Shown piece by piece: positions 37,739 to 50,717 of a stretch of 64,000 nt of DNA. Within the stretch, counting starts at the first letter, position 1, and every line of letters begins with the position of its first letter. Both the position numbers and the translations under genes were made by a program. The stretch lies in assembly GCF_013760955.1 (NCBI RefSeq), contig NZ_JACDUL010000002.1, forward strand, positions 256,719 to 320,718, read 5' to 3'. Under the pieces are notes generated by a model. It was not told the DNA's origin and searched no databases. It saw only the letters and a program-made list of their open reading frames with translations. Origin of the DNA: Methanococcus maripaludis (GTDB lineage: Archaea > AGJL01 > Methanococci > Methanococcales > Methanococcaceae).

Positions 37739-38995
37739 TTATAATATATATATCTTCCCATTAACCAATGTTGCGAAGGGCTTTCCTTCAACGGTTTTTC
37801 CTTCGAAGGGTGTAAATTTAGCCTTTGATTTAAAATCTTTAGCAGATATCTTGTATTTTTTATCCATATCGATGATACTCATATTTGCGCTATTTCCAAC
37901 TTCAATTTTATTATTTATCTTGAAAATTTCTGAAGGATTTTTTGATAAAACTCTGTACGCATCAAAAATCGAGATCTTTCCTTCATTTACTAAATTCATA
38001 ATCAATGGCACCATTGTTTCTATCCCTGGAATTCCTGACGGGCAGTTTTCAACAGAATTTAATTTTTCATCGATTAAATGTGGTGCGTGATCCGTTGCAA
38101 CAATATTAACTATTCCGTCAACAATTCCATTTAAAAGTGCCAAATTATCTTCTTTTTCCCGTAATGGAGGATTGAATTTTCCAAATCCCTTTAAATCTTC
38201 CGCCATTTCACAATTTAAAAATAAATGGTGAGGACTAACTTCAACAGTGATTTTAACGTTTTTAAAAGTTTTTTTAGCAGTTTTTATTAAATCCAGTGCT
38301 TCTTTAACTGAAATATGGCAGAAGTGAACGTGCGGTTTATTTTTACTTTCATTATCGATTTTTTCTAAAACATTTAAAACTTCTTTAACTGCTTCAATTT
38401 CACTTTCTCGACTTCTAATTTTACAATGATTTTCAAAACTATTTAATTGATATTTTTTGGAATTTTCTAAAATTATGTTTTTATGTTCTGCATGAATTGC
38501 AAAAATTTTATTTTGGTCTAAAATTTCTCTTAATTTTGAATAATCGCTGATAAAAAGGTCGCCAACGGACTTTACCGTGAATATTTTGTAGACTTTTGCT
38601 TCTTCAACAGTTTCTAAGTAGTTATTTTCAGTAACTCCATAAGCATAATATAAATTTATCTTGCTTTTTTCGTTTCCTTCGTTCATTTTTTTGTAAAATA
38701 TTTCTTTTGACGTTACAGGTGGCGTGTTGTTTGGCATATCGATTGCATAAACAATTCCCCCTGCAATTGCAGCTTCACTTCCGGAAACAAAATCTTCTTT
38801 TTCAGGATTTCCCCAGCGAAAATGAACATGAGAATCGATCATACCTGGAAAAACATAATTTCCTTTTAAATCAATTATTTCGCCAGAATAATCAATATTT
38901 TTTTCAATTTTCTGAGTTATCCCATCTTCGATTAAAATATCCGATTCAGTTATCTTATTGTCAGACACAATTTTTCCATTTTTTAAAAGTACCAT
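37739..38995 (-). CDS. pyrC: Dihydroorotase
   Basis: About 418 residues from the ATG at 38995, which GTGA precedes; a GTG three codons upstream is also in frame. Amidohydrolase of pyrimidine synthesis that closes carbamoyl aspartate to dihydroorotate. Metal-binding [16 protein letters not shown] near residue 60, later His segments IHAEHKN and [11 protein letters not shown], and VATDHAPH. The C-terminal [19 protein letters not shown] strand is usual. It precedes the trp operon but has its own unit, shortly after the RluA gene. Confidence 0.93.
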   Translation of the reverse strand: MVLLKNGKIVSDNKITESDILIEDGITQKIEKNIDYSGEIIDLKGNYVFPGMIDSHVHFRWGNPEKEDFVSGSEAAIAGGIVYAIDMPNNTPPVTSKEIFYKKMNEGNEKSKINLYYAYGVTENNYLETVEEAKVYKIFTVKSVGDLFISDYSKLREILDQNKIFAIHAEHKNIILENSKKYQLNSFENHCKIRSRESEIEAVKEVLNVLEKIDNESKNKPHVHFCHISVKEALDLIKTAKKTFKNVKITVEVSPHHLFLNCEMAEDLKGFGKFNPPLREKEDNLALLNGIVDGIVNIVATDHAPHLIDEKLNSVENCPSGIPGIETMVPLIMNLVNEGKISIFDAYRVLSKNPSEIFKINNKIEVGNSANMSIIDMDKKYKISAKDFKSKAKFTPFEGKTVEGKPFATLVNGKIYIL

Positions 38996-39015
38996 TTTTC
39001 TCACAACACAAAAAT

Positions 39016-39912
39016 TTAATCTTTCAAATTTTCGATAAGATTTTCGATATCTTTGGGAAGATTTGATGAAAATTTCATTTTTTCTTTAGTTATTGGATGA
39101 ATAATGCTTAAAATATGCGAATGAAGAGCTTGCCTATTTATTAAATCGGAAATTTCCCCATAAAGAACATCGCCTATTATTGGATTTCCAATATTTGATA
39201 AATGCACCCTTATCTGGTGAGTTCTGCCGGTAAGTAAGTTTATTTCAAGAATTGATGCATTTTTGAGTTCTTCGATTACTTTGTATTTAGTTTTAGAAAT
39301 TTTTCCAACATTAGATAATTCTCTTTTTATACCGTCGTCATTTAAATCGATTGAATCTTCAATAATTCCTTCTTTTAAATCCAGATGCCCATTTACTACC
39401 GCAATATATATCTTTTCCAAAATTCCTTCATCCATCTGTTTTGCAAGATGTTGATGAGAATATGGATCTTTTGCAATGATTAAAAGTCCAGTGGTGTCCA
39501 TATCAAGACGGTTTACAAATCTTATTTTGTAGTTTTGATTATTTATTTTCTGGTGATTTGAAACTGCATTTGCAAGTGTTTTTGATAGTACATTTTTAGT
39601 AGGGTGAACAACCATATTTTTTGGTTTATCGACGATCAATAAATCGTCATCTTCGTAAATTATATTTAGGGCTAAGTTTTCGGGATCAATAGTATTGATT
39701 CCACAATCAATTTCAACAGAAACAGTTTCATTTTCTTTTAATTTTGATTTTAAGGAAATATTTTTTGAATTTACAAAAATTTTCTTTTCTTTGTCAAACT
39801 TTTTTATCATTTTATTGGAAAGTTCAAAATTATTCCGTAAAACATCGATTAACTTGTGTCCAGCAATTTTTGAATCAACAACTAATTTTAAAACATTTTT
39901 TTGACTTTCCAT
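39016..39912 (-). CDS. RluA-family pseudouridine synthase
   Basis: 298 residues. An N-terminal S4-like RNA-binding domain (about residues 1-80) precedes the catalytic domain with [35 protein letters not shown] (catalytic Asp) and the C-terminal [23 protein letters not shown]. This is the RluC/RluD bacterial-type layout, uncommon in archaea. GTGATTTCAA precedes the ATG. It abuts the pyrC leader on the same strand. The RNA target (rRNA or tRNA) cannot be told from the sequence. Confidence 0.92.
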   Translation of the reverse strand: MESQKNVLKLVVDSKIAGHKLIDVLRNNFELSNKMIKKFDKEKKIFVNSKNISLKSKLKENETVSVEIDCGINTIDPENLALNIIYEDDDLLIVDKPKNMVVHPTKNVLSKTLANAVSNHQKINNQNYKIRFVNRLDMDTTGLLIIAKDPYSHQHLAKQMDEGILEKIYIAVVNGHLDLKEGIIEDSIDLNDDGIKRELSNVGKISKTKYKVIEELKNASILEINLLTGRTHQIRVHLSNIGNPIIGDVLYGEISDLINRQALHSHILSIIHPITKEKMKFSSNLPKDIENLIENLKD

Positions 39913-40019
39913 TTGAAATCACTGTTTTTTTAATTAATTTTTCATTTTATAAATTATAAAAAATCTAAAATAAAATTGTGTAAAAATACTTTAAAAAAGT
40001 TATAAGTTATATATTATAA

Positions 40020-41687
40020 TTATTTGTGGGTTAAGTAGCAGGTGTATCCATTGTCTTCTTTTTCGTCAACCCTTACAAATCCAAATCTTTCAAACTGGAC
40101 AAAATCATCTTCGTTTACAACTGCAAAATCTTTTTCTGCAAATCCTTCGATTTTTTCAGCATTTTCATCGATAACGGTTACAGGAATGCTGTCTTTTACA
40201 GGAATCCAGTGTATAATACTTGCTTTATTGCTTTTTGCAACTGCAAGGTCATCACTGTCATATTTTGCATATATAACATCATTTTCAATTTTTTCAATAA
40301 CAATATTAAATAATTCCATTAATCGGTACATTGTTCCAACTTCAAGGTCATCTGAAACGTATATCTCGCCATCAAACAATAATTCCCTGTTGCCAAGTTC
40401 ATTTCTATCAGGATGCATTCTAAGATCAATTTTTTTGCTTTCTGCACCGGAAATTACTAATTTTTTAGGACTTTCGACAAAGAAAAATCTTCTCGCATCT
40501 TTATCAATTATGTCTTTATTTGCCGCATAGAGGTTTTCCCATGCAAATCTAACATCTGCTTGTTTTATTCCAATTTCAACCATTAATTTATAGAGTGCTT
40601 CTGGCCTTATTCCTCTTTTTCTAAGTGCCCTCAATGTTCCAAGCCTTGCATCATCCCAGCCTGAGTATTCTCCGCTTAAAATTCCTGCGTGCATTTTTGA
40701 AGTACTTAAAACAGGTCCTTCGATTTTTAAAATTCCGTAGTGAACGTATTCCGGAATTTCCCATCCAAAGTAGTTGTAAATATATTCCTGTTTTTCGGTG
40801 TTTACAATGTGGTCTTTTCCCCTTAAAACGTGCGTCATACCGAGCAAATGGTCATCAACAGTTACTGAAAGATTCATTAATGGATATACATGATATTTTG
40901 TTCCATTTTTAGGGTGAGGTGTTCTTTCAATTCTAAATATTGGAAAATCCCTGATTGATGGGTTTTTATGTACAATATCAGTTTTTAACCGTACTGCAAC
41001 GTTTTCAAGCTCGCCAGCAAGCATTTTTTCCCATAATGCAATATTTTCTTCTGGAGTTGTATCCCTACATTTGCAAGGAATTCCCTGTTCTCTTAAATTT
41101 CTAAATTCTTCTGCATCACAGTCACAAACGTAAGCGTGCCCCATTTCAATTAATTTTCTACCGTATTCGTAGTAAATTTCAAGCCTTTCTGACTGAACAA
41201 TTACTTCGTCGACTTTTACTCCAAGCCATTTTAAATCTTCTTGAATCATTTCATAAGCTTCTGGAAGAACTCTTTTAGCATCGGTATCTTCAAGCCTTAA
41301 AACCAATTTTCCGTTGTATTTTTTTGTGAAAAAGTCGTTTAATACGGATGCTCTTGCGTGTCCTATATGTAAAGGTCCTGAAGGATTTGGTGCAAACCGC
41401 ATTACAACATTTCCTTTAACGTTTTTTAGTTCAATTTCTTTTCTTTTTCTTTCCGTTTTTTGACCGAGCCCTTCTGGAGCAAGTTCATCCAATTTTGCCT
41501 GCTGTTCTTCAAGAGACATTGATTCTATTTCTTTTACAACTTCTGAAATAACTTCATTTAATTCTTTAACATTACTTCTTAAATCGGGGTTTTCTCCAAG
41601 AATTTTTCCCATTGCTGCTTTTGGATTTGGTTTTCCCTTAAATTTAATCGAATTTTCAAGTAAATATGCCATTACAGTATCTTTCAT
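40020..41687 (-). CDS. gltX: Glutamyl-tRNA synthetase
   Basis: About 555 residues from the ATG at 41687, supported by GTGATAATT; a ten-codon upstream extension is unlikely. Archaeal-type, eukaryote-like GluRS with a class I HIGH motif in [17 protein letters not shown] and LSTSKMHAG in place of KMSKS, and a beta-barrel anticodon-binding C-terminal half rather than the bacterial helical cage. A zinc-like [20 protein letters not shown] segment is present. In methanogens it is nondiscriminating or works beside the GatDE route to Gln-tRNA. Confidence 0.95.
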   Translation of the reverse strand: MKDTVMAYLLENSIKFKGKPNPKAAMGKILGENPDLRSNVKELNEVISEVVKEIESMSLEEQQAKLDELAPEGLGQKTERKRKEIELKNVKGNVVMRFAPNPSGPLHIGHARASVLNDFFTKKYNGKLVLRLEDTDAKRVLPEAYEMIQEDLKWLGVKVDEVIVQSERLEIYYEYGRKLIEMGHAYVCDCDAEEFRNLREQGIPCKCRDTTPEENIALWEKMLAGELENVAVRLKTDIVHKNPSIRDFPIFRIERTPHPKNGTKYHVYPLMNLSVTVDDHLLGMTHVLRGKDHIVNTEKQEYIYNYFGWEIPEYVHYGILKIEGPVLSTSKMHAGILSGEYSGWDDARLGTLRALRKRGIRPEALYKLMVEIGIKQADVRFAWENLYAANKDIIDKDARRFFFVESPKKLVISGAESKKIDLRMHPDRNELGNRELLFDGEIYVSDDLEVGTMYRLMELFNIVIEKIENDVIYAKYDSDDLAVAKSNKASIIHWIPVKDSIPVTVIDENAEKIEGFAEKDFAVVNEDDFVQFERFGFVRVDEKEDNGYTCYLTHK

Positions 41688-41835
41688 AATTATCACTGTT
41701 TCTAAAATCCTTTTCAAAAATGTTCTCTTAAATGTAATGCCGTCTCGCTTAAAAAGCTTATCGATTTTAAATATTAAAAATAAATCTAAAATAAAATGCT
41801 TTGAAAATTAAAAAAACAAAACTGAAATTAAAATA

Positions 41836-42585
41836 TTATTCAAATATGATTCCAACAGGGCAGTGGTCTGAACCCATAACTTCCGACATTATAAATGCAT
41901 CTTTCAAATTATCCCTTAAAATTTTAGAAATGCAGAAATAATCAATCCTCCAGCCTATATTTTTTGATCTTGCATTGAACCTGTAGCTCCACCACGAGTA
42001 ATTATCCGGTTCTTTGTTAAATTCCCTAAATGTATCTATAAATCCAGAATCTACAATATTATCAAACCCAATTCTTTCTTCTGGAGTGAATCCTGCATTT
42101 TTTACGTTGTTTTTAGGATTTTTTAAATCGATTTCTTTGTGTGCGACATTTAAATCTCCACAAAATATCACGGGTTTTTCATTTTCAAGCGTTTTTATAT
42201 AGTTTAAAAAATCTTGATCCCATTTTTGTCGATATTCGAGCCTTGTAAGGCCCCGTTGTGAATTTGGGGTGTAAACATTTATTAAATAGTATTTGTCAAA
42301 TTCAAGGGTAAGTACTCTGCCTTCACCATCATGTTCAGTGTTTTTTATTCCCAAAATAACATTGTTTGGTTTTATTTTTGTAAAAATTGCGGTTCCAGAA
42401 TAACCCTTTTTTTCTGCATAATTCCAGTATTGAAAATAACCATCAAGTCCAAGCTGGACCTGTCCACTTTGCACTTTTGTCTCCTGTATGCACATTATAT
42501 CTGGACTTTCACGCTCTAAAAAATCCATGAAACCATTTTTCAAACATGCACGAATCCCGTTTACATTCCACGATATCATTTTCAT
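41836..42585 (-). CDS. xth: Exodeoxyribonuclease III / AP endonuclease
   Basis: A 249-residue Mg-dependent endonuclease of the ExoIII/APE1 family for base excision repair. Catalytic motifs: ISWNVNGIRACLKNG, CIQETKVQ, GDLNVAHKEIDL and GSDHCPVGIIFE (the final Asp-His pair). No good ribosome-binding site precedes the ATG, so the mRNA may be leaderless or have a very short leader. A 65-codon frame upstream on the same strand (42600-42797) looks non-coding. Confidence 0.95.
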   Translation of the reverse strand: MKMISWNVNGIRACLKNGFMDFLERESPDIMCIQETKVQSGQVQLGLDGYFQYWNYAEKKGYSGTAIFTKIKPNNVILGIKNTEHDGEGRVLTLEFDKYYLINVYTPNSQRGLTRLEYRQKWDQDFLNYIKTLENEKPVIFCGDLNVAHKEIDLKNPKNNVKNAGFTPEERIGFDNIVDSGFIDTFREFNKEPDNYSWWSYRFNARSKNIGWRIDYFCISKILRDNLKDAFIMSEVMGSDHCPVGIIFE

Positions 42586-42803
42586 AAAATAAATTTATGT
42601 TAAAAAACTATAAAATAGTATAATATTTCAAAAAATAGCTTAAACAGAATATCGTGAATAATAAAGAATAAATTGGTAATATTTTTAATAAATTCCGTTT
42701 TGTTATGGTTTTGTAAAAAATTATTTTTGATTGATTCAGATTTGAAATTATTTCGAGCGGATAATTTAAATATGGGTCTTTGGATATACTTTGACAATTT
42801 GAA

Positions 42804-42815
42804 TTTTATATAAGC
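42804..42815 (+). promoter_or_regulatory. TATA box of carB
   Basis: TTTTATATAAGC about 60 bases before the carB TTG predicts transcription from around 42838 and a leader of roughly 36 bases containing AAGGTGG. The 288-bp region to the left also carries the xth upstream sequence. Confidence 0.55.
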
Positions 42816-42873
42816 ATAGAGTTTAAAAACGAGAATACCATATTATATGGAAAAGGTATCCTAAGGTGGAATT

Positions 42874-45800
42874 TTGAAAAGAGAGGATATAAAAAAGGTA
42901 ATGATTTTGGGTTCAGGCCCCATTGTTATCGGACAGGCTGCGGAGTTTGACTTTTCTGGCTCACAAGCTTGTAAATCTTTAAAGGAAGAGGGAATTTATA
43001 CAATTTTAGTAAATTCAAACCCTGCAACCATCCAAACTGATACAAATATTGCGGATAAGGTTTATTTAGAACCATTAACCCCAAAAATATTGGAAAAAAT
43101 CATTGAAAAAGAACAGCCTGATGCAATTCTTCCAACAATGGGCGGTCAGACTGGTTTAAATCTCGCAATGGAACTTTCAAAACGCGGAATCTTGGAAAAA
43201 CACGGTGTTGAACTTTTAGGTTCAACTGAAAGCGTAATTGAAACTTCAGAAGATAGAGATTTATTCAATAAAGCAATGGAAGAAATTAACCAACCTATTG
43301 CAAAATCTGCAGCGGTCCATTCTGTTGAAGAAGCAATTAAAGCTACCGAAGAACTTGGCTACCCTGCTATCGTAAGGCCTGCATTCACCCTTGGAGGAAC
43401 AGGCGGTGGAATTGCAACTAACGAAGAAGAATTAATTGAAATTACTAAAAAAGGATTGAAATACTCAATGATCAGACAGGTTTTAATTGATCAGAGTCTT
43501 TTAGGCTGGAAAGAATACGAATACGAAGTAATGAGAGACAAAAACGATACATGCATTGTTGTATGTAACATGGAAAATATCGATCCGATGGGAATACACA
43601 CCGGAGAGAGTATCGTAACTGCACCGTCACAGACCTTAAGCGATGAATTCCACCAAAAATTAAGAGATGCTTCATTACAAATTATCAGACACTTGAAAAT
43701 TGAAGGTGGCTGTAACGTTCAGTTCGCAGTAAACCCCGAAATGACTGATTACGTTGTAATCGAAGTAAACCCGAGAGTTTCGAGAAGCTCTGCACTCGCA
43801 AGTAAAGCAACAGGATACCCCATCGCAAAAATCGCTGCAAAAATTGCAATTGGAAGAACGCTCGATGAAATACAAAATGACGTTACAAAAGAAACACCTG
43901 CAAGCTTTGAACCAACAATTGACTATGTTGTGGTAAAAATTCCAAGATGGCCTTTTGACAAATTTAGGACTGTTGATAAAAGACTTGGAACTTCCATGAA
44001 GTCTACCGGAGAAATCATGGCGATTGGAAGAAACCTTCAAGAAGCTCTTCAAAAAGCAGTTAGAAGTTTAGATATTGGAAGATTCGGATTAATTGCGGAT
44101 GGAAAAGATAAAGAATACTCAAATTCAGAAATTGTTGATATTTTAGAACATGCGACAGACGAAAGGCTCTTTGTAATTGCTTATGCACTCGATAAAGGCT
44201 GGAGCGTTGATGGAATTTGTGAAAGAACTGGAATAAACCCATTCTTCATTGAAAAAATCAAAAAAATTATCGACTGTAAAAAGGAACTCGAAGTAATTTC
44301 AAGACTTCCAGTGGATGACGAAAAATTAAAAGAAATCCTTTTAAAAGCAAAATCTTTAGGATTTTCAGATGTTCAGATCTCAAAAATATTTTCAAAAACT
44401 GAAAATGAGATAAGAGAGCTTAGAAACAGACTCGAAGTAATTCCGGTTTACAAGATGGTGGACACATGTGCTGCAGAATTTGAAGCTAAAACACCATACT
44501 ACTACTCGGCATACGAAAGATACTTCGATGAAGAACAAAACGAAAGCGTATCATCAGATAGGAAAAAAGTAATAATTTTAGGTTCCGGACCAATTAGAAT
44601 CGGTCAAGGTGTGGAATTTGACTATTCAACAGTTCACGCAATTTTTGCATTAAAAGAACTTGGAATTGAAGCAATAATTGTAAACAACAACCCTGAAACC
44701 GTAAGTACGGACTACGATACATCGGACAAACTATACTTCGAGCCATTAGTTTACGAAGAAATAATGAATATAATTGAAAACGAAAATAAAAACGGGCAGT
44801 TGCTTGGAGTTATCGTCCAGTTCGGTGGACAGACTGCAATTAACCTTGCAATGAAACTCTACAATTCTGGAGTTAATATTTTAGGAACTTCACCTCAATC
44901 AATCGACCTTGCAGAGGATAGGGATCAGTTCATACACGTGCTTGAAAAATTAAAAATACCTCAAGCAGATGGTGCAACGGCATTCAGTGAGGAGCAAGCC
45001 CTTAAAGTTGTTGAAAAAATAGGATTCCCCGCACTTGTTAGGCCATCATACGTTTTAGGTGGACGTGCAATGCAGATCGTCTACAACACAGAAGATTTAA
45101 AAGATTACATGAGAGAAGCAGTTAAAGTTTCATCAGACCACCCGATATTAATTGATAAATTCTTAGAAGAAGCTGTTGAAGTCGATGTGGATGCAGTGTG
45201 CGATGGAGAAAGTGTATTCATTGGAGCAATTATGGAACACATTGAAGAAGCTGGAATTCACAGTGGAGACAGTGCTTGTGTAATTCCGCCCCAAACGCTT
45301 TCAAAAGAAGTAATTGAAAAAATTGCAGAACATACAACCAAACTTGCACTCGAACTTGGAGTAATTGGCTTATTAAATATCCAGTACGCAGTTAAAGATG
45401 GCGTTGTATACATTATCGAAGCAAACCCGAGAGCTTCAAGAACCATTCCATATGTAAGTAAATCGGTTGGTGTGCCGCTTGCAAAAATTGCAACAAATGC
45501 GATTATGGGTAAAAAACTAAAAGAAATGGGATACTCTGGACTTGCGAAAGCAAAATATGTAAGCGTAAAAGAAGCAGTCTTTCCATTCTTAAAACTTCCT
45601 GGAGTTGACCCGGTATTAAGCCCAGAAATGAAATCAACCGGTGAAGCTATCGGAATTGATCAGGACTTTGGAAAAGCATTTTACAAATCCCAGCTTTCAG
45701 CAAACATGGAACTTCCAACTTCTGGAACCGTATTTATCAGCGTAAGAAACAGGGATAAAGACAATATCACAAAAATTGCTAAAAAGTACCACGATTTAGG

Positions 45801-46119
45801 CTTTGAAATCGTTGCTACAAAAGGAACTGCAAGAGAACTTCGATTATTTGACATTCCAGTAAGGGAAGTTAGTAAAATTTCAGAAAGCATGCAAAACAGC
45901 GTTCTCGATTTAATGCAAAAAGGAGAAGTTGATTTATTAATAAACACATCTTCAGGAGATAAAGCTAAAACTGATGGATATTACATCAGACGGGCAGCAG
46001 TAGAATTGAACATTCCGTGTATGACCACATTGCAAGGTGCATACGCTGCAATTAAAGCTATTGAAGCAATTAAATCTGGAGAACTTGGAGTTTATTCACT
46101 GAATGAACTTGAAAATTAA
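42874..46119 (+). CDS. carB: Carbamoyl-phosphate synthase large subunit
   Basis: 1081 residues. Two homologous ATP-grasp halves start at about residues 1 and 560 ([20 protein letters not shown] and [20 protein letters not shown]), with the oligomerisation domain between them and a C-terminal allosteric domain. It makes carbamoyl phosphate for arginine and pyrimidines with CarA, which is not in the window. The start is TTG at 42874 with AAGGTGG four bases upstream; no ATG lies near. The gene is unsplit, unlike the two-gene arrangement of Methanocaldococcus jannaschii (from memory). Confidence 0.96.
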   Translation: MKREDIKKVMILGSGPIVIGQAAEFDFSGSQACKSLKEEGIYTILVNSNPATIQTDTNIADKVYLEPLTPKILEKIIEKEQPDAILPTMGGQTGLNLAMELSKRGILEKHGVELLGSTESVIETSEDRDLFNKAMEEINQPIAKSAAVHSVEEAIKATEELGYPAIVRPAFTLGGTGGGIATNEEELIEITKKGLKYSMIRQVLIDQSLLGWKEYEYEVMRDKNDTCIVVCNMENIDPMGIHTGESIVTAPSQTLSDEFHQKLRDASLQIIRHLKIEGGCNVQFAVNPEMTDYVVIEVNPRVSRSSALASKATGYPIAKIAAKIAIGRTLDEIQNDVTKETPASFEPTIDYVVVKIPRWPFDKFRTVDKRLGTSMKSTGEIMAIGRNLQEALQKAVRSLDIGRFGLIADGKDKEYSNSEIVDILEHATDERLFVIAYALDKGWSVDGICERTGINPFFIEKIKKIIDCKKELEVISRLPVDDEKLKEILLKAKSLGFSDVQISKIFSKTENEIRELRNRLEVIPVYKMVDTCAAEFEAKTPYYYSAYERYFDEEQNESVSSDRKKVIILGSGPIRIGQGVEFDYSTVHAIFALKELGIEAIIVNNNPETVSTDYDTSDKLYFEPLVYEEIMNIIENENKNGQLLGVIVQFGGQTAINLAMKLYNSGVNILGTSPQSIDLAEDRDQFIHVLEKLKIPQADGATAFSEEQALKVVEKIGFPALVRPSYVLGGRAMQIVYNTEDLKDYMREAVKVSSDHPILIDKFLEEAVEVDVDAVCDGESVFIGAIMEHIEEAGIHSGDSACVIPPQTLSKEVIEKIAEHTTKLALELGVIGLLNIQYAVKDGVVYIIEANPRASRTIPYVSKSVGVPLAKIATNAIMGKKLKEMGYSGLAKAKYVSVKEAVFPFLKLPGVDPVLSPEMKSTGEAIGIDQDFGKAFYKSQLSANMELPTSGTVFISVRNRDKDNITKIAKKYHDLGFEIVATKGTARELRLFDIPVREVSKISESMQNSVLDLMQKGEVDLLINTSSGDKAKTDGYYIRRAAVELNIPCMTTLQGAYAAIKAIEAIKSGELGVYSLNELEN

Positions 46120-46183
46120 TTAAAACCTAATTATTTTATTTTAAATTTTTTATTAATTTATTTTCTTATTTTGAGGAGATATT

Positions 46184-47251
46184 ATGTCTATGGCTGATTA
46201 TTTAAAAAATATCCGTGAAAAACATCTTAAAAAACGAAAAGAAAGAAATCCTGACTATCCAATTGCGGTGTGGATTCAAGACGATGTTTTTCGCGATAAA
46301 TCAATGGGTAAAAGTTTTACAATAATTTTGAGAACAAAGGGCTGTAAATGGGCATACGATAGCGGCGGCTGTACGATGTGTAGCTACTTAATGGACGCGT
46401 CACCTGCCGAGATTACTTCTGAAAACTTAAAAAACCAGTTCGAATATGCAGTTGAGAAGTATAAAGATCAATTGAATAAAAATATGTCAATAAAACTTTT
46501 CACATCAGGAAGTTTTTTAGATACTTTTGAAATCCCGATTGAAACAAGAGAATACATATTCAAAAGAATCGAAGAAATGGGTGCAAAAGAGGTTGCAATT
46601 GAATCAAGAGCTGAATTTGTAACTCCTGAAAATATGCAATCCATAAAAAATATTCTTTCGTGTAACATTGAAATCGGTGTTGGAATCGAAAGTATGAATG
46701 AAAAAATAAGAAACGTTGCAATCCATAAGGGCGTTCCAACAAAAACAATTGAAAATGCATTTTCTGTTGCAAAAGAATACGATGTCGGGATAAAAGCATA
46801 TATTTTAATAAAACCGCCATTTATTTCTGAAAAAGAAGCGATTATTGATTCAATAGATACTGCAAACAAATGCATCGAAATGGGCTGCAGCAGAATTTCT
46901 TTCTGTCCTGCATCAATTCACAAAGGAACGTTAATTGAAACCCTTTGGAAAAAAAACCAGTACAGGCCACCATTCCTATGGAGTATTTTAGAAATATTGA
47001 AAGAAGTAAAGTCTAAAAACCCGGATGCTCTCGTAATGTGTGACACTGCAGGAGTTTCTTCAAAAAGGGGGGCGCATAACGCTATTGATTGTACCTGTAA
47101 CGATAAAATAAAAGATATCTTCAACGAATTTACAGTTACTCAGAAAATTGAAAAACTAGATCTCGAGTGCGAGTGCAAAAAACAGTGGATTGAGTACGTA
47201 GAATACGAACAAAAAAATATTGTGCCACTTGGCGATGAAAAATTAATTTAA
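46184..47251 (+). CDS. Archaeosine biosynthesis radical SAM protein RaSEA
   Basis: 355 residues. Radical SAM enzyme acting with ArcS to turn the lysine adduct at G15 of archaeal tRNA into archaeosine. The cluster site is GCKWAYDSGGCTMCSYL, an unusual C-x8-C-x2-C spacing that is characteristic of this Elp3-like family and absent from canonical C-x3-C-x2-C enzymes. IRNVAIHKGVPTKTI, GIKAYILIKPPFISE and a Cys-rich C-terminus (CTCNDK, LECECKK) complete the match. GAGGAGATATT precedes the ATG. Confidence 0.9.
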   Translation: MSMADYLKNIREKHLKKRKERNPDYPIAVWIQDDVFRDKSMGKSFTIILRTKGCKWAYDSGGCTMCSYLMDASPAEITSENLKNQFEYAVEKYKDQLNKNMSIKLFTSGSFLDTFEIPIETREYIFKRIEEMGAKEVAIESRAEFVTPENMQSIKNILSCNIEIGVGIESMNEKIRNVAIHKGVPTKTIENAFSVAKEYDVGIKAYILIKPPFISEKEAIIDSIDTANKCIEMGCSRISFCPASIHKGTLIETLWKKNQYRPPFLWSILEILKEVKSKNPDALVMCDTAGVSSKRGAHNAIDCTCNDKIKDIFNEFTVTQKIEKLDLECECKKQWIEYVEYEQKNIVPLGDEKLI

Positions 47252-47367
47252 TTTCATTTTTTTAAATATACTTTTGTGTTATTTTCCTATTTTTGATTTA
47301 CTGTTTATATAAGGTTTAAATAATTTAAATTCTATATAATTCTAAAGATAATATAAGAGGTCTTATT

Positions 47368-47667
47368 ATGATACCAAAAGGAACCATTAAAAGAATTATG
47401 AAAGAAAATACTGATATGAATGTATCTGCCGAATCTGTCGCAGCATTGGTTGAAATTTTACAGGAAATGGTTGTAACAACCACAAAAATTGCAGAAGAAA
47501 ATGCTGAAAAAGATAAAAGAAAAACATTGAAAGCAAGAGATATCGAACAGTGCGATGCTGAAAGATTGAGGAAAAAAGTAGTTGAAGTTTCAGAAAGAAC
47601 TGAAAAAGTCAACATGCTTACAAACGAAATTTTAAATGTTATTGCAAACGAACTCGAAAGATACTAA
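47368..47667 (+). CDS. Archaeal histone with C-terminal extension (MJ1647 type)
   Basis: 99 residues. The histone fold (about residues 1-68) has the helix-strand-helix pattern IPKGTIKRIMKENTDMNVSAESVAALVEILQEM and RKTLKARDIEQCDAERL. About 30 residues beyond it, KKVVEVSERTEKVNMLTNEILNVIANELERY, form the extra C-terminal helices that let MJ1647 bridge DNA. Length and sequence match that group closely. A TATA-like run at about 47302-47340 and GAGGTC before the ATG support expression as a single gene. Confidence 0.9.
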   Translation: MIPKGTIKRIMKENTDMNVSAESVAALVEILQEMVVTTTKIAEENAEKDKRKTLKARDIEQCDAERLRKKVVEVSERTEKVNMLTNEILNVIANELERY

Positions 47668-47872
47668 TTTTGGTACTTTTAAACCTTAAAAATTAAACTT
47701 GCCCCCCAAAATATAGATTTTAACTTAAAGATATAACTACCCCCATACATCCAAATATTCTTCTTAACCCGTTGAAACGGAGAATTTATCAATACTTTTC
47801 GAAATCATATAGGAAATAATATAAAATCTCAAAATCATAATTATACTATGGACTCGAAAAGGGGTGAAGGTC

Positions 47873-49111
47873 TTGAAAGAGCAAGTAATTGACATAGCCA
47901 CAAAAGACGTTGTCACAGTAAATCCTGATACACCAATATCAAAAGCTGTTGGAATCATGGAAAATAGAAAGTTCCATAATTTGATAATCGAGAAGGATGA
48001 TGATATCTATCTCGTGACAATGCATGATTTGCTACTTGGAAACTCTGTACATCAACAGGTTGAAGATCTGATGTTCAAGCCATATTGCGTAAGAATGAAT
48101 ACGCAAGTGCTCGATGCCGCATTTGAAATGATAAACAGTGGTCAAAGAGTAGCCCCAGTTATCAACGAAAATGACAAACTAATCGGAATTATTACGGATT
48201 ACGACGTCATGAGGTGTGCATCACAGTCAGAGCTTTTGAAAGACGTTAAAATCGATAAAATAATGACGAAAAGCCCCGTCACAATTGATATCGATGAAAG
48301 TATCGGTAAAGCAAGAAGTTTGATGATGAAATACAACATCGGAAGACTAATTGTGCTCGATACAGAAGGAAATCCCATGGGAATGGTTACAGAAGATGAC
48401 ATAGTTAAAAAAGTCTTCAAACCAAAAACTAAAATGACTGTTGGAGAACTTACGGGCGACAAAATGCCGAGAATGGCACAGCCTGTATCAATGATAGTAA
48501 ATAAACCACTTATTACTGCAGATGAAGACGACTCAATTGCTGCAGTAGCAGATTTAATGGAAAAGCAGGACATTAGAGGAGTTCCAATATTTAAAAACGA
48601 TATATTAAGAGGTATCGTTACAAGACTCGACATTTTAAAATACTTAAGAGATTTAAGGGCCGAATCAATGGTTGAAGTTGAAATTCAGGGCGATTTCGAT
48701 GAAGACCAAAGAGAACTTGCAGAAAGGATTTTATTTAACGAAATTAAAAAAATTGCCGTTTATTCGAAAAAAATCCACTGGATTAAACTGGCAGTTAAAA
48801 AAGAAAGAGATAAAGGTGGAGTTCCATACTATAGTGTAAAAACTTACGTAAAAACTCCAAGAAAGCTTTACGTTGCAGAAGGAAAACCAAAACTTTCGGC
48901 AACTAAAAGAATAGAATGGGACGGCGAAGAAATAGAACTAATTGCCGAAAAACAGAGATGGGACTTCATAGAAGTTCTAAAAGATGCGCTTGACTCTGTA
49001 AAAAAACAGATGAGTATAGATAGAGAAAAAAGACAATCCAAAGCATTGAACAGCGGTAAAAAAGAAATAATGGCTGAAGAATTTTCTGAAACTCCTGAAA
49101 ACGAGGAGTAA
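47873..49111 (+). CDS. Four-CBS-domain protein with possible HPF-like C-terminal domain
   Basis: About 412 residues from a TTG at 47873, five bases after GGTGA; a GTG three codons earlier is also in frame. Residues 1-270 hold four CBS domains in two pairs (VIDIATKDVVTVNPDTPISKAV, VEDLMFKPYCVRMNTQVLDAA, IDKIMTKSPVTIDIDESIGKA, VNKPLITADEDDSIAAVAD), the ligand-sensing Bateman module. Residues about 275-400 have a beta-alpha-beta-beta-beta-alpha order (VEVEIQGDF, ELAERILFNEIKKIA, HWIKLAVKKE, YYSVKTYVKT, then a final amphipathic helix DFIEVLKDALDSVKKQM) resembling S30AE/HPF ribosome-hibernation proteins. The match is by pattern only. Confidence 0.75.
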   Translation: MKEQVIDIATKDVVTVNPDTPISKAVGIMENRKFHNLIIEKDDDIYLVTMHDLLLGNSVHQQVEDLMFKPYCVRMNTQVLDAAFEMINSGQRVAPVINENDKLIGIITDYDVMRCASQSELLKDVKIDKIMTKSPVTIDIDESIGKARSLMMKYNIGRLIVLDTEGNPMGMVTEDDIVKKVFKPKTKMTVGELTGDKMPRMAQPVSMIVNKPLITADEDDSIAAVADLMEKQDIRGVPIFKNDILRGIVTRLDILKYLRDLRAESMVEVEIQGDFDEDQRELAERILFNEIKKIAVYSKKIHWIKLAVKKERDKGGVPYYSVKTYVKTPRKLYVAEGKPKLSATKRIEWDGEEIELIAEKQRWDFIEVLKDALDSVKKQMSIDREKRQSKALNSGKKEIMAEEFSETPENEE

Positions 49112-49156
49112 CTTCTCTTTTTTTTATTTTTTAATTAAAAAAATTTAAAAGTTTTT
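49112..49156. terminator. Bidirectional poly-T/poly-A terminator between convergent genes
   Basis: Long T runs on the plus strand just after the CBS gene, followed by A runs, that is T runs on the minus strand just after lysC. Archaeal RNA polymerase stops at such U-tracts without a hairpin. Confidence 0.45.
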
Positions 49157-50638
<1,482 letters not shown>

Positions 50639-50717
50639 TTAATCAGTGAAATATTATTTAAACTTATCATTTTAAATTTGGCAAAAATACTGAAAACTAA
50701 TGGTGTGAGAGGATAAG

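Noticed and set aside
42600-42797. 65-codon leftward frame upstream of xth
   Set aside because: Low-complexity, Asn/Phe/Ile-rich translation of AT-rich DNA, no ribosome-binding site and no family; it looks like spacer.
47764-47958. CRISPR array or other regular repeats in the window
   Set aside because: I saw no evenly spaced direct repeats anywhere; the repeats found are inverted and irregular.
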